From NCBI RefSeq assembly GCF_001637205.1, contig NZ_LVJH01000043.1, positions 17,661 through 81,660 of the forward strand: a stretch of DNA of 64,000 nt, given 5' to 3'. Position 1 is the stretch's first letter; each line of letters opens with the position of its first letter. A model generated the notes under the pieces. That model saw nothing but the letters and a program-made list of their open reading frames with translations. It ran no database searches and was not told the origin of the DNA. Shown here piece by piece: positions 1-8,251 of this stretch. This DNA is from Paenibacillus glacialis. Its GTDB lineage: Bacteria > Bacillota > Bacilli > Paenibacillales > Paenibacillaceae. Position numbers and translations under genes: made by a program.

Positions 1-759
1 AATAATTTAGAAGCACTTAAAGCTGCACTCGAACGTTGGGGTGATGATGTTGCAGCAGTTATGGTCGAACCTATCGTTGGTAACTTTGGAATGGTTATGC
101 CCGAAGATGGATTTCTAGAGGGTCTATGCAAGATGACACATGATAATGGCTCTCTTGTTATCTATGACGAAGTGATCACGGCTTTCCGTTTCCATTATGG
201 ATCAGCTCAAACGTTTGCTGGTTTACAGAATCATGATGCTATCGTACCTGACCTTACAGCTCTAGGTAAAATCATTGGTGGAGGATTACCCATTGGTGCC
301 TATGGGGGTAGAAAGCATGTTATGGAACAAGTAGCCCCTTTAGGACCAGCTTATCAAGCTGGAACGATGGCTGGTAACCCAGCCTCTATTCTTTCAGGTA
401 TTGCATGTTTGGAAGTATTACAAGGCGAAGGTGTATATGAAGAGATGAATCGCCTTGCCGTGAAACTTACAGATGGTCTTCAAGCGTCCTCAGATCGTCA
501 TGGAATTCCACTAACGATTAATCAAATTCGGGGTTCGTTCTCTACCCATTTCTGTGATCATCCTGTTACGAACTATGAAGAAGCGCAGGACACCGATGGT
601 GAAGCATTTGCTTCATTCTTCCGCCATATGTTGAATCGCGGAATTAATCTTGCTCCGTCCAAATATGAAGCTTGGTTCCTCACAACAGCTCATACAGACG
701 AAGATATCGATCAGACTCTTCAAGCGGCTGATGAATCACTTCGAGAAATGGCTCTTTAG
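1..759 (+). CDS. hemL: Glutamate-1-semialdehyde 2,1-aminomutase (3' part)
   Basis: This is the C-terminal ~252 residues of a class-III PLP aminotransferase-fold enzyme; the frame is open from base 1, so the 5' part lies outside the window. The family converts glutamate-1-semialdehyde to 5-aminolevulinate for tetrapyrrole synthesis in the cytoplasm. Visible hallmarks are the cofactor aspartate region VIYDEVITAFR, the PLP-lysine motif TALGKIIGGG (Lys at about bases 268-270) and the substrate-loop-like YQAGTMAGNP. Full-length family members are about 430 residues, so roughly 175 are missing. Bacilli often carry two paralogues (hemL in the hem operon and gsaB alone). No other hem gene follows here, which favours the stand-alone gsaB-type copy, but this cannot be settled from the fragment. 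Confidence 0.93.
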   Translation, partial: NNLEALKAALERWGDDVAAVMVEPIVGNFGMVMPEDGFLEGLCKMTHDNGSLVIYDEVITAFRFHYGSAQTFAGLQNHDAIVPDLTALGKIIGGGLPIGAYGGRKHVMEQVAPLGPAYQAGTMAGNPASILSGIACLEVLQGEGVYEEMNRLAVKLTDGLQASSDRHGIPLTINQIRGSFSTHFCDHPVTNYEEAQDTDGEAFASFFRHMLNRGINLAPSKYEAWFLTTAHTDEDIDQTLQAADESLREMAL

Positions 760-815
760 TATCATCTTCTGAGAAGAGGCTCTCTCTTTTGTAAAAGAGA
801 CTGAGTTACCAAAAT

Positions 816-850
816 GGCAGGCCAAGGTGTTTATCCTTGACCTGCTATTT
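816..850. terminator. Hairpin between hemL and MocR gene
   Basis: A 12-bp stem (GGCAGGCCAAGG pairing with CCTTGACCTGCT, one G-T wobble) with a 7-nt loop lies between two convergent genes. It is followed on the plus strand by a short ATTT tail. It probably ends hemL; the weak U-tract makes this a moderate call. Confidence 0.5.
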
Positions 851-878
851 CGTATATATGGGATTCAATACCCCTTGA

Positions 879-2240
879 TCAGCGTGAGATGTTCAACCGA
901 TCGATCTCCTGACGGATGATTTCAATTCCTGTAGCTATACTGGTATTTGGAACATTAGATACGTTCAATCGTAGCATTTTCTCAGTATATTCTCCAGGTA
1001 GATAATACGATTCGGTACTATCCACGATAACGTTCCGCTTCTTTAATGCATGTCTCAGCGTTTCAAACGGGAGATTTCTAGGAAGGGGCATAACGGTATG
1101 GACACACCGATTTTGAGGCGCAGCTGCGAATAACTCATGATCAGAATTCATAGTTAGAGCTTCGTTCAGCTGCTCAATTTTTTTATTATATGACGCCTTA
1201 ATTCGTTCACGGTGGCGTTCGAACATGCCGCTTTTCATATATATTTCAAGTGCTGCTTGAGATAACGTTGAAGTATCGATGTCCAAAATCACTTTGAATC
1301 GGCTGAATGTGTCGATCAATAACGGGGGTAGTACAGCAACACCTACCCGCAGGCCTGGAAAGAGAATTTTAGAGTAACTTTTGAGATAAATCACATGAGG
1401 TGAAGAAGCGTAAGCGTAAATAGGATCTGCCTTTGAATCGCTCTCTAAATCTGCTAGATAATCATCTTCAACAATATATACGTCATATTTATGAGCCAGT
1501 CTTGCGACTTCCTGCTTCTGCTTCATCGTCAAGGATGTTCCAAGAGGGTTATGAAAACGAGGCATGGTATAGAAAAACTTTATCTTTCCTGAAGCAAATA
1601 TCCCCTCCAACTTCTCCAGATCTATCCCCTCTTCATTTCTAGGTATCCCTATTACCGGGATTTTCATGGTTGTTAACATTTCAATGAGCAAAAAATAACC
1701 CGGTTGTTCAATTAAAATCGTGTCCCGACCACTCGGAAAAGGCATCGAGACAAGAATAGCTAGCGCTTGCTGAACACCCGATGTCACTACAATTTGATCC
1801 CTTTTGGCAAACACCTGATATCCGTCCAAGTGTTTCTGTAGAACTTGGATCAGAGAGGGGAGCCCCTTAAGTGTCCCATAGGTGAACAAATCATCCTGAT
1901 AAGCATCGATAGCTTTATTAATGCAATGTTGAAAATCCACATACGGGAACACATGTTTATCTGGTGCAGATGATGCAAAATCCAATATCATTTTTTGACT
2001 ATCTTCAACCGAGCTAACTTTGTACTCACTCTGCTTTTGTACTACATAATATCCACTCTGGGGGATAGAATATATGAGATGACGCTTCTCCATCTCCTCA
2101 TATGCACGAATAACAGTGCTTTTGTTACAGCCATATCTCTCTGCCAGATTTCTAATCGAAGGCAATTTGTTTCCTTGAGAGAATTCGCCCTCTTGAATCC
2201 GTTCTTCAAGCGCTAGAATCAATTGTGAGTATTTCTTCAT
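879..2240 (-). CDS. MocR/PdxR-family GntR-aminotransferase regulator
   Basis: This 453-residue protein has an N-terminal GntR winged helix (about residues 1-70; LPSIRNLAERYGCNKSTVIR is the recognition part) fused to a class-I aminotransferase-like domain. That domain has the DDYLADL aspartate region and the PLP-lysine motif YLKSYSKILFPGLRVG. MocR regulators use PLP or an amine adduct as ligand. The gene is divergent from an EamA-type exporter with about 125 bp between the starts, the usual arrangement for a MocR regulator and its target transporter, so it probably controls that exporter and itself. The start is ATG behind a G-rich ribosome site (GGGGGTGGGGGG). The ligand cannot be deduced; pyridoxal synthesis genes are absent nearby, so this is unlikely to be PdxR itself. 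Confidence 0.9.
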   Translation of the reverse strand: MKKYSQLILALEERIQEGEFSQGNKLPSIRNLAERYGCNKSTVIRAYEEMEKRHLIYSIPQSGYYVVQKQSEYKVSSVEDSQKMILDFASSAPDKHVFPYVDFQHCINKAIDAYQDDLFTYGTLKGLPSLIQVLQKHLDGYQVFAKRDQIVVTSGVQQALAILVSMPFPSGRDTILIEQPGYFLLIEMLTTMKIPVIGIPRNEEGIDLEKLEGIFASGKIKFFYTMPRFHNPLGTSLTMKQKQEVARLAHKYDVYIVEDDYLADLESDSKADPIYAYASSPHVIYLKSYSKILFPGLRVGVAVLPPLLIDTFSRFKVILDIDTSTLSQAALEIYMKSGMFERHRERIKASYNKKIEQLNEALTMNSDHELFAAAPQNRCVHTVMPLPRNLPFETLRHALKKRNVIVDSTESYYLPGEYTEKMLRLNVSNVPNTSIATGIEIIRQEIDRLNISR

Positions 2241-2261
2241 TGTTACCCCCCACCCCCATTC

Positions 2262-2273
2262 TGTACCGGTACA
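2262..2273. promoter_or_regulatory. Palindrome TGTACCGGTACA, candidate MocR operator
   Basis: A perfect 12-bp palindrome lies in the divergent intergenic region, 22 bp upstream of the regulator start and 18 bp before the candidate exporter -35. Position and symmetry suggest an operator. MocR proteins often bind direct repeats, so the assignment is inference. Confidence 0.4.
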
Positions 2274-2290
2274 CTTAGGTATAGTTGTTA

Positions 2291-2320
2291 TTGTAGCGCA
2301 TTCCAGTGTTCCTGTATATT
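2291..2320 (+). promoter_or_regulatory. Candidate promoter of the EamA exporter
   Basis: TTGTAG (2291-2296) and TATATT (2315-2320) are separated by 18 bp and sit 45 bp upstream of the exporter ATG. This is a fair sigma-A-type match judged by eye. Confidence 0.45.
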
Positions 2321-2365
2321 GAATACACTAGTTACTCACTTATACAACACACTGGAGGAATACGA

Positions 2366-3337
2366 ATGAATACCACACGTGAGAATGGCCTAGCCTATCT
2401 GGCTGCATTTCTATATGCCATCATTATTGGACTCTCTTTTTTGTTTGTTAAAATGACGATCTCAGCAGCCCATCCTTTAGATGTGCTTGCGCATCGATTC
2501 GCACTTTCATTCTTTGCTGCCAGTATTCCTGTAATCTTCGGCTGGTTGCCTGTACGAATTAAACTGAAAGACCTATGGCCTATTTTACGACTTGCTTTGT
2601 TGTCTCCAGTCTTATTCTTCGCCTTCCAAGCTTTCGGGCTTATGAATGCCTCCTCATCTGAGGCTGGCATTATTCAGGCGTCCGTGCCTGTCTTCACATT
2701 ATTACTTGCTTCATACTTCCTAAAAGAACGGAGCAGTGGTCTACAAAAAGTTTCTTTACTCGTCTCCGTAGCTGGTGTCATCTTCATCTTCGCCATGAAA
2801 GGCGGTTCTCTGTTAGGTTCGGGTAACTTCCAAGGTGTGTCCTTGCTACTCCTCTCAGCACTATCGTTCGCTGGATACAGTGTACTTGCAAAACCATTAA
2901 CTCGTACTTTTAAACCGATGGAACTGACCTACATCACGCTCGGAGTTGGCTTCATCATATTTAATATTATAGCTGTAGGAAGACATAGCTTTGATGGAAC
3001 TTTGAATGAATTCTTTCAGCCACTAACAGACATCAGTTATATTGGTGCATTACTTTATCTCAGTATTCTCTCAACGATGGTTACCACATTACTCTCAAGC
3101 TTCGCACTATCGCGAATTGAAGCTTCCAAAATGAGCGTGTTCAGTAATTTCTCTACACTTGTCTCAATGGCAGCAGGTGCAATATTCCTGAACGAGCAAT
3201 TACGGTACTATCATATTATCGGAGCGATTATGATTATTCTAGGTGTGCTCGGCACTAACTTCCTGGGGAACAAGCGTAGCTCTTTGGATACTGCAAAACA
3301 GACGGTGAGTACTGAAGCAGTCCTGCAGAAAAAATAA
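2366..3337 (+). CDS. EamA-family (DMT) inner-membrane transporter
   Basis: This 323-residue, strongly hydrophobic protein has about ten predicted transmembrane segments arranged as two EamA repeats, typical of drug/metabolite exporters of the RhaT/YdcZ superfamily. The start chosen is the ATG directly behind TGGAGGAATACGA; a longer frame from 2306 has no ribosome site. It is transcribed divergently from a MocR regulator, which suggests export of an amine- or amino-acid-like compound under that regulator. The C-terminus carries a short polar tail. The substrate cannot be read from sequence. Confidence 0.9.
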   Translation: MNTTRENGLAYLAAFLYAIIIGLSFLFVKMTISAAHPLDVLAHRFALSFFAASIPVIFGWLPVRIKLKDLWPILRLALLSPVLFFAFQAFGLMNASSSEAGIIQASVPVFTLLLASYFLKERSSGLQKVSLLVSVAGVIFIFAMKGGSLLGSGNFQGVSLLLLSALSFAGYSVLAKPLTRTFKPMELTYITLGVGFIIFNIIAVGRHSFDGTLNEFFQPLTDISYIGALLYLSILSTMVTTLLSSFALSRIEASKMSVFSNFSTLVSMAAGAIFLNEQLRYYHIIGAIMIILGVLGTNFLGNKRSSLDTAKQTVSTEAVLQKK

Positions 3338-3375
3338 GCTTGCGCTTATTATCCGCTAAAAAAGGAATCAGCAAA

Positions 3376-3427
3376 TAAAAAAACAGTAGACCAAGGATAA
3401 TTTCACCTTGATATCTACTGTTTTTTT
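3376..3427. terminator. Bidirectional intrinsic terminator
   Basis: A stem ACAGTAGA..CAAGG / CCTTG..TCTACTGT is flanked by A7 on the left and T7 on the right. It serves both the EamA gene (plus) and the converging SGNH hydrolase gene (minus). Confidence 0.88.
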
Positions 3428-3439
3428 AAAAATTCATCC

Positions 3440-4699
3440 TTATGGATTAATAAAAGCTGTTCTTAATTTAGGACTAAATTCCACATCTAATCCTAGTCCT
3501 GTTGCTAATACAGCCAAAGGAACATACGTTTTATCCTCTTTGCCTACCTTGTTTAAAAATGCTGGCGTATCTACAGTCACGGATTGACCATTAACCATTA
3601 CGCTTGTGGAACCTATCTTAATGATGACCGTTTGTGTGCCATAGCTAATTGTAGCGCTGGAAGTTCGACTATCCCATTTAGAAGTGGCACCCACAGCGTT
3701 AACAATATCCTGGATCGCAACGTAATTCTGGCCATTTCGCAGAACAGGCTGATACGGTGTCTTCAACTCTTGTCCTTTCACGACAATCGTCATAGGTAGC
3801 GTATTATCAACAGTGGTTGGCTTACGATATTCCTCCCAGATCGTCCCTGCGAACACTTTAGCTATTGTCTCATAACCATATTGATTAGGATGAATATCCC
3901 TGTCTGCAATGATATGGGTCATGGTTCCCTCCCCACCAACAAATTCTTTGGCTATATGAGCGACCTTTACATTGACCCCTTGAGTCTGATAGCCTGCTGC
4001 CATTTTATCTACAACGCCTGAGAATGTTTCGGAAGCTGCAATCAACTTGGGATATGTAGCCTGATTAGCAATGGCTGGTATCGGTTGGTATTGATCTGCA
4101 ACTACAATAAGAGCATCAGAGTTCAATTCATGCAAATTACCAATAATAGAAGTCATCGAAGTGATATATGAAGTGAATAAGTTCTCCATGCTAGAATTGA
4201 AATCGCCACTTCCCGGGGTTAGCGCACCTTCAATAATAGGTCTGAAATCATTGCCCCCAATCGTAATCGTAATGAGGTCAGCTGAGGCAATATCGGCATT
4301 CAGTTGAACTGCGGAAGCTCCAATCTCTCCAGCTCTAGGATCAGGAAGCCCTACCTGAATTGCATCTGCCGAAATAGGTTGCCCCTTCTCCGCTGCTTCA
4401 ACGAAATGCTCTAGCCCCGCTCCCTTCAAACCTAATATGCCATAATTGGATATGGTTGTTCTTCCATGAAATAGCCCTTGTTCATATAATCGTTCCACGA
4501 AACCATAAGGCTTGCTGTTCACATCCATTTTAGGTTCATATCCAACCGTAAGAGAGTCACCCAGTGCCACAATCCGATAGGATTTCGCCTGAGCCTCCTG
4601 CCCCTGTACAACTGTAGACGCACTTACAGAACCGATCAATAAGGCAGATAGCAATACTATTCCGGTCGCGGCCGAAATACACTTTTTCAATTGAGACAT
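3440..4699 (-). CDS. Secreted SGNH/GDSL hydrolase with copper-amine-oxidase-like stalk domain
   Basis: This 419-residue exported esterase/lipase-like protein has a signal peptide over about residues 1-38 (MSQLKKC, hydrophobic core, ending near QAQA-type cleavage). The SGNH hydrolase domain follows, with block I GDSLTVGY (nucleophile Ser), block III GGNDF and block V DRDIHPN (catalytic Asp/His). The last ~110 residues resemble the copper amine oxidase N-terminal-like stalk domain common in Paenibacillus secreted proteins, a cell-wall or polysaccharide-associated module rather than an oxidase. The start is the ATG 8 nt behind AAAGGAG; an in-frame ATG ten codons upstream lacks a ribosome site. 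The substrate is unknown. Confidence 0.87.
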   Translation of the reverse strand: MSQLKKCISAATGIVLLSALLIGSVSASTVVQGQEAQAKSYRIVALGDSLTVGYEPKMDVNSKPYGFVERLYEQGLFHGRTTISNYGILGLKGAGLEHFVEAAEKGQPISADAIQVGLPDPRAGEIGASAVQLNADIASADLITITIGGNDFRPIIEGALTPGSGDFNSSMENLFTSYITSMTSIIGNLHELNSDALIVVADQYQPIPAIANQATYPKLIAASETFSGVVDKMAAGYQTQGVNVKVAHIAKEFVGGEGTMTHIIADRDIHPNQYGYETIAKVFAGTIWEEYRKPTTVDNTLPMTIVVKGQELKTPYQPVLRNGQNYVAIQDIVNAVGATSKWDSRTSSATISYGTQTVIIKIGSTSVMVNGQSVTVDTPAFLNKVGKEDKTYVPLAVLATGLGLDVEFSPKLRTAFINP

Positions 4700-4781
4700 T
4701 TCTTCAACTCCTTTTGTATAACTCGGCACCTTTATTATCCAATAGGTCTCGGTTCATTCATCTTATCATTGCTATCACACA

Positions 4782-4823
4782 CAAAAAAGAGCATTCCCCA
4801 AATTTACGAGAATTGCTCTTTAT
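4782..4823 (-). terminator. Intrinsic terminator of the inositol monophosphatase gene
   Basis: On the minus strand AAAGAGCA..TTC pairs with GAA..TGCTCTTT and is followed by a T-run. It lies about 70 bp after the stop codon; the partial repeat copy sits in between, so that copy is transcribed in the 3' UTR. Confidence 0.8.
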
Positions 4824-4840
4824 CCTATTCGAAATATCGT

Positions 4841-4889
4841 TATCTATATAGATTGAACTAAAGTTTTCATTCACAAATTCATGATTCTA
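4841..4889. repeat. MITE-like intergenic repeat, truncated copy 1
   Basis: It shares the end sequence CTATATAGATTGAACTAA and, 15 bp further in, ATTCATGATTCT with the full copies at 9383-9478 and 22165-22268. The rest of the element is absent: the copy stops at the stop codon of the neighbouring gene. It is probably a decayed or half-element. Confidence 0.7.
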
Positions 4890-4891
4890 CT

Positions 4892-5761
4892 CTACAATCC
4901 GGTAGCTCCCGCTTCCTTCAGAGATCCAACCAACTCATCATGAATATGTCCATTACTAGCCACAACATGTCTTACACTTAAGTCATATGGACGACCAAGC
5001 GTATCCGTCACTGTTCCTCCAGACTCCTTAACCAATAGAACACCTGCTGCTAAATCCCATGAATTCAGTCCAATTTCCCAAAATCCACTGATTCTGCCTG
5101 TTGCTACATAAGCCATGTGTAAAGCCGCTGAACCATTCGAACGGATATTACGAACTTTCGGAGCAATATGCTGAAGACCTACCATATTGATGGGTAATGC
5201 AAAATTCTGATCCGCAGGAAACCCTGTTGCTAGAAGACTTGTTGCGAGTGTGTCTTCTGTTGATACACTTGTGGTTTTACCATGTACATAAGCTCCCTTA
5301 CCTTTCTCAGCCACAAACAATTCATCCTTGGTAGGATCATAAATGACGCCAACAATGACTTCTCCTTTATGAGCAAGAGCAATCGAAACTGCATAGAAGG
5401 GATAACCATGCACATAGTTCGTTGTGCCATCTAAAGGATCTACAATCCATAAGTATTCTTCATTTAAAGACTCCTTCAACGCTTGAGCAGAGGCTTCCGG
5501 TCCTGGTTCTACTCCCTCTTCGCCAAGAATGGCATGATCCGGGAAATGAGTAAGAATTAGCTTACGAATCATTTGTTCTGCACCTTTATCTACTTCTGTC
5601 ACTAAATCTTGAGGAGTAAATTTGATGTCCAACTCTTTCACCGTACCCAATCTACTCTTGATCCATTCCCCAACTTTTGCTGCTGCATTAATAGCAACTG
5701 CAGTATAGCCCTTGCTTGTCACGACATAAGGTACTTTATCCTCTTGGTTCAAAGCAATCAT
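4892..5761 (-). CDS. Inositol monophosphatase family protein (SuhB-like)
   Basis: This 289-residue Mg2+-dependent phosphatase of the IMPase/FIG superfamily is cytoplasmic. Metal-binding motifs are all present: ILGEEG, then WIVDPLDGTTNYVHGYP, then the C-terminal SWDLAAGVLLVKESGG. Members dephosphorylate inositol-1-phosphate or related sugar phosphates; the exact substrate is not predictable. The chosen ATG has only a weak ribosome site (AGAAAG), but no better start lies downstream before the conserved fold. The gene stands alone with its own terminator. Its stop codon abuts a truncated copy of a dispersed repeat. Confidence 0.9.
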   Translation of the reverse strand: MIALNQEDKVPYVVTSKGYTAVAINAAAKVGEWIKSRLGTVKELDIKFTPQDLVTEVDKGAEQMIRKLILTHFPDHAILGEEGVEPGPEASAQALKESLNEEYLWIVDPLDGTTNYVHGYPFYAVSIALAHKGEVIVGVIYDPTKDELFVAEKGKGAYVHGKTTSVSTEDTLATSLLATGFPADQNFALPINMVGLQHIAPKVRNIRSNGSAALHMAYVATGRISGFWEIGLNSWDLAAGVLLVKESGGTVTDTLGRPYDLSVRHVVASNGHIHDELVGSLKEAGATGL

Positions 5762-5885
5762 CTACTTTCTATATTAAATCTAGCAATTCATATCTTCTTT
5801 TTACAAGTATACTCCATTCCTTGTTCAAAGTTTCGCCTAAATGATGTCATTATAGCCCTTTTCTAAATCAGTTCTAGCATTCAAA

Positions 5886-5942
5886 TAAAAAGTTCGTCCT
5901 TAGCCGCGCCTTATCTTGGGCTTGGATCAAGAACGAACTTTG
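5886..5942 (-). terminator. Intrinsic terminator of fabI
   Basis: AAAGTTCGT and ACGAACTTT form the outer stem; the inner stem (CTTGATCCAAGCCC side) extends it. On the minus strand it ends in a T5 tract about 50 bp after the fabI stop. Confidence 0.82.
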
Positions 5943-5993
5943 ATATTGTCACACTTAAGCACTTACGTAATCATCATCGATTTAGTTGAAGGT

Positions 5994-6764
5994 CTATACC
6001 CCAGTAATGTGGAATCCACTATCAACATATATAACCTCACCCGTTATACCACGGGATAAATGACTCATTAAGAACATCGCTGTATCTCCTACTTCTGCCG
6101 TATCTGTTCCACGACGCAGAGGTGCTTTCTCCTCAACAACCTTCAGAATGGCGTTAAAGTCTCCAATACCCTTAGCTGCTAAAGTACGGATAGGACCTGC
6201 TGAAATCGCATTGACACGGATATTACGTTCTCCAAGATCATTCGCCAAATACATAACGGAAGATTCTAAAGCTGCCTTAGCCACGCCCATTACGTTGTAA
6301 TTACGCATCACACGTACAGAGCCCATGTAAGTAAGTGTCACAACACTACCTCCCTCTGTCATAAGAGGTTGTAGCCGTTGTACTACAGCCACGAGCGAAT
6401 ACACGCTAACGTCCTGAGCCAGAGCAAAACCATCACGAGAAGTATCATAGAATTGACCTGCCAAGTCTTCACCTTTGGCAAAAGCAATACAATGCGCAAT
6501 ACCATGAATAACACCAAATTCCCCTTTAAGCGTCTCAGCAAGTTGATCGATATCCGAATCGTTTGTGACGTCACAAGGAAGAACTAGCGAATTCGGTATC
6601 GTATCCGCTAATTTACGTACACGTCCTTCTACCCGTTCACTTTCATATGTAAATGCAAGCCGCGCCCCTTCGGCTGCTAAGCTCTGAGCAATTCCCCAAG
6701 CGATGCTTCGATCATTAGCAACACCCATCACAACCACATTTTTTCCTTCTAATAATTTACTCAT
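5994..6764 (-). CDS. fabI: Enoyl-[acyl-carrier-protein] reductase FabI
   Basis: This 256-residue NADH-dependent reductase carries out the last step of each type-II fatty-acid elongation cycle in the cytoplasm. It is a short-chain dehydrogenase-fold protein with the nucleotide motif GVANDRSIAWG, and the catalytic residues Tyr146, Tyr156 and Lys163 fall at the family's usual spacing (YMGS, then Y-x6-K). The C-terminal ITGEVIYVDSGFHITG is diagnostic. The start ATG is 9-10 nt behind AAGGGAG. It is monocistronic with a clear terminator. The target region of triclosan-type inhibitors looks conserved. No FapR-type palindrome was seen in the 120 bp upstream. Confidence 0.97.
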   Translation of the reverse strand: MSKLLEGKNVVVMGVANDRSIAWGIAQSLAAEGARLAFTYESERVEGRVRKLADTIPNSLVLPCDVTNDSDIDQLAETLKGEFGVIHGIAHCIAFAKGEDLAGQFYDTSRDGFALAQDVSVYSLVAVVQRLQPLMTEGGSVVTLTYMGSVRVMRNYNVMGVAKAALESSVMYLANDLGERNIRVNAISAGPIRTLAAKGIGDFNAILKVVEEKAPLRRGTDTAEVGDTAMFLMSHLSRGITGEVIYVDSGFHITGV

Positions 6765-6884
6765 CCATCGTTATCTCCCTTCAAGAACCCCAAAGTAATC
6801 ATAATTTCCAATATTTGTATTTATAATCATATTTAAAAATACTCTATTTCACTTATTGTTTCAAGTGTTAATTTATTATTCATG

Positions 6885-7886
6885 TTAAGGAAGTATCTCG
6901 ATGCTTGCCCCATCCCGAATAGTTACTCCTTCAGAAGCGAACTGCCCCATATCCTTCATCAACTCAAACAACGCAACATCTTTATTTTTCGCCTCAATCA
7001 TAACATCCAAATGCCCCGTATCTCGTGAGATATGTCGCAAGAAATCAAGCAGAGAACCAATCTCTATACCGTCAGCATGGCTCCTAATATCCGTAGTACT
7101 TCTTGGACTGGATACATGAATTTTGGGCGCAAGTGGTACACCTGGTAACGCATCTGCTTGTGCTAGTGTACTCTGCCAAGTCTTAAGAATATCTGGCCAT
7201 AGCTCCCAAGGTGTCTCTCCTTCATTGTTTACCCATTGATGATGAATGTCTATAACCATAGGTAACCCTGTCTTCTGACATACCCTCAACGTCTCAAGCG
7301 CATTGAAGGTCTTATCATCATTCTCCAACGTTAAGCGTTCCTTAACACCTACATCCAATTGTGAGAAGTGTTCTTCAAATCGTGCTGCCGCGGAGAGCTT
7401 GTCCCCATACGCCCCACCAATATGAATATTATTCTTAGCGGTTGCAGTAAGTCCCATAGCTGTAAGCATGGTTACATGATGATGCAGATCACGAACAGAG
7501 TTAATCAATACCTCTGAACGAGGCGTGCTTAGAACGGTGAAATGATCCGGATGAAATGAAACCCTCATGCCATGTTTGTTGACATAGTCTCCTATTTCAG
7601 CAAATGAATCTTGTAATACAGCCATAGGATTCCAATCCGTAAGGTCTGGATGAGTTGCTAATGGAACTAACTTGGATGAGAATCGATATACCTTAATCTC
7701 GTGTGCAATACAGTGTTTAAGAATCCGTAACGTATTGTGTAAGTTCTCAAGACCAATTCGTTCCAGCTTCCGAAGCGCTGCGTCTCGATCAGCTATCTTA
7801 TTAAAACTCGCCATTGTCATCGTCTTAGAAGGAGATGAATTCTGCACAATCATAGACATAGCTACAAATCCGAAACGGACAATCAT
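6885..7886 (-). CDS. uvsE: UV DNA damage endonuclease UvsE
   Basis: This 333-residue UVDE-family TIM-barrel endonuclease nicks DNA 5' of UV photoproducts in an alternative excision-repair route and is common in spore formers. Recognisable blocks are RFGFVAMSM at the start, RVSFHPDHFTVL, NIHIGGAYGDK, RLTLENDDKTF and MVIDIHHQW, which supply the metal-binding His, Glu and Asp ligands. The start overlaps the stop of the upstream small gene in an ATGA, so the two are translationally coupled. Together with ddl they form a likely three-gene operon (ddl, small protein, uvsE), with no terminator in between. Confidence 0.93.
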   Translation of the reverse strand: MIVRFGFVAMSMIVQNSSPSKTMTMASFNKIADRDAALRKLERIGLENLHNTLRILKHCIAHEIKVYRFSSKLVPLATHPDLTDWNPMAVLQDSFAEIGDYVNKHGMRVSFHPDHFTVLSTPRSEVLINSVRDLHHHVTMLTAMGLTATAKNNIHIGGAYGDKLSAAARFEEHFSQLDVGVKERLTLENDDKTFNALETLRVCQKTGLPMVIDIHHQWVNNEGETPWELWPDILKTWQSTLAQADALPGVPLAPKIHVSSPRSTTDIRSHADGIEIGSLLDFLRHISRDTGHLDVMIEAKNKDVALFELMKDMGQFASEGVTIRDGASIEILP

Positions 7887-8203
7887 GCTTTTTGTTCGCT
7901 GAAGAACATCTCATACGCCAGATCAGTCTGAATGCGGGATTCTTCCGGATTCAATTTACGAATGAATTCCATCTCCACTTCCGTGACTTCTTCCCCCTGA
8001 AAGTTAATTTCAGCGATACATCCGACAATCTTAACGATTGCTATTGCTACATTTTCTGGCGTATAAGCAATCACTTTCTGTCCAGTCGGATAGACGCGAA
8101 AGCCCTTCTTTACCATTTTACCGCGTCCATATTCCAATAATTCATAGAGTTCTTGCTCACTCTTAAACTTACATACTGAATTGAATTCCGTCTGAAAACC
8201 CAT
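7883..8203 (-). CDS. Conserved small hypothetical protein upstream of uvsE
   Basis: This 106-residue soluble protein has no signal peptide or membrane segment, mixed charge, and a beta-rich middle part (KVIAYTPENVAIAIVKIVG). It resembles DUF2584-type small proteins of Bacillales, but that assignment is from memory and uncertain. A good ribosome site (AAGAGGAATCTGGT) precedes the ATG. Its stop codon overlaps the uvsE start (ATGA), and it lies 48 bp after ddl. Coupling to a repair endonuclease may be incidental; no function is claimed. Confidence 0.8.
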   Translation of the reverse strand: MGFQTEFNSVCKFKSEQELYELLEYGRGKMVKKGFRVYPTGQKVIAYTPENVAIAIVKIVGCIAEINFQGEEVTEVEMEFIRKLNPEESRIQTDLAYEMFFSEQKA

Positions 8204-8251
8204 ACCAGATTCCTCTTTTCTATTCTCAAGATAAAGGGTCTGGACTACAGA

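Noticed and set aside
6765..6884. FapR operator upstream of fabI
   Set aside because: No match to the 17-bp FapR palindrome was seen.
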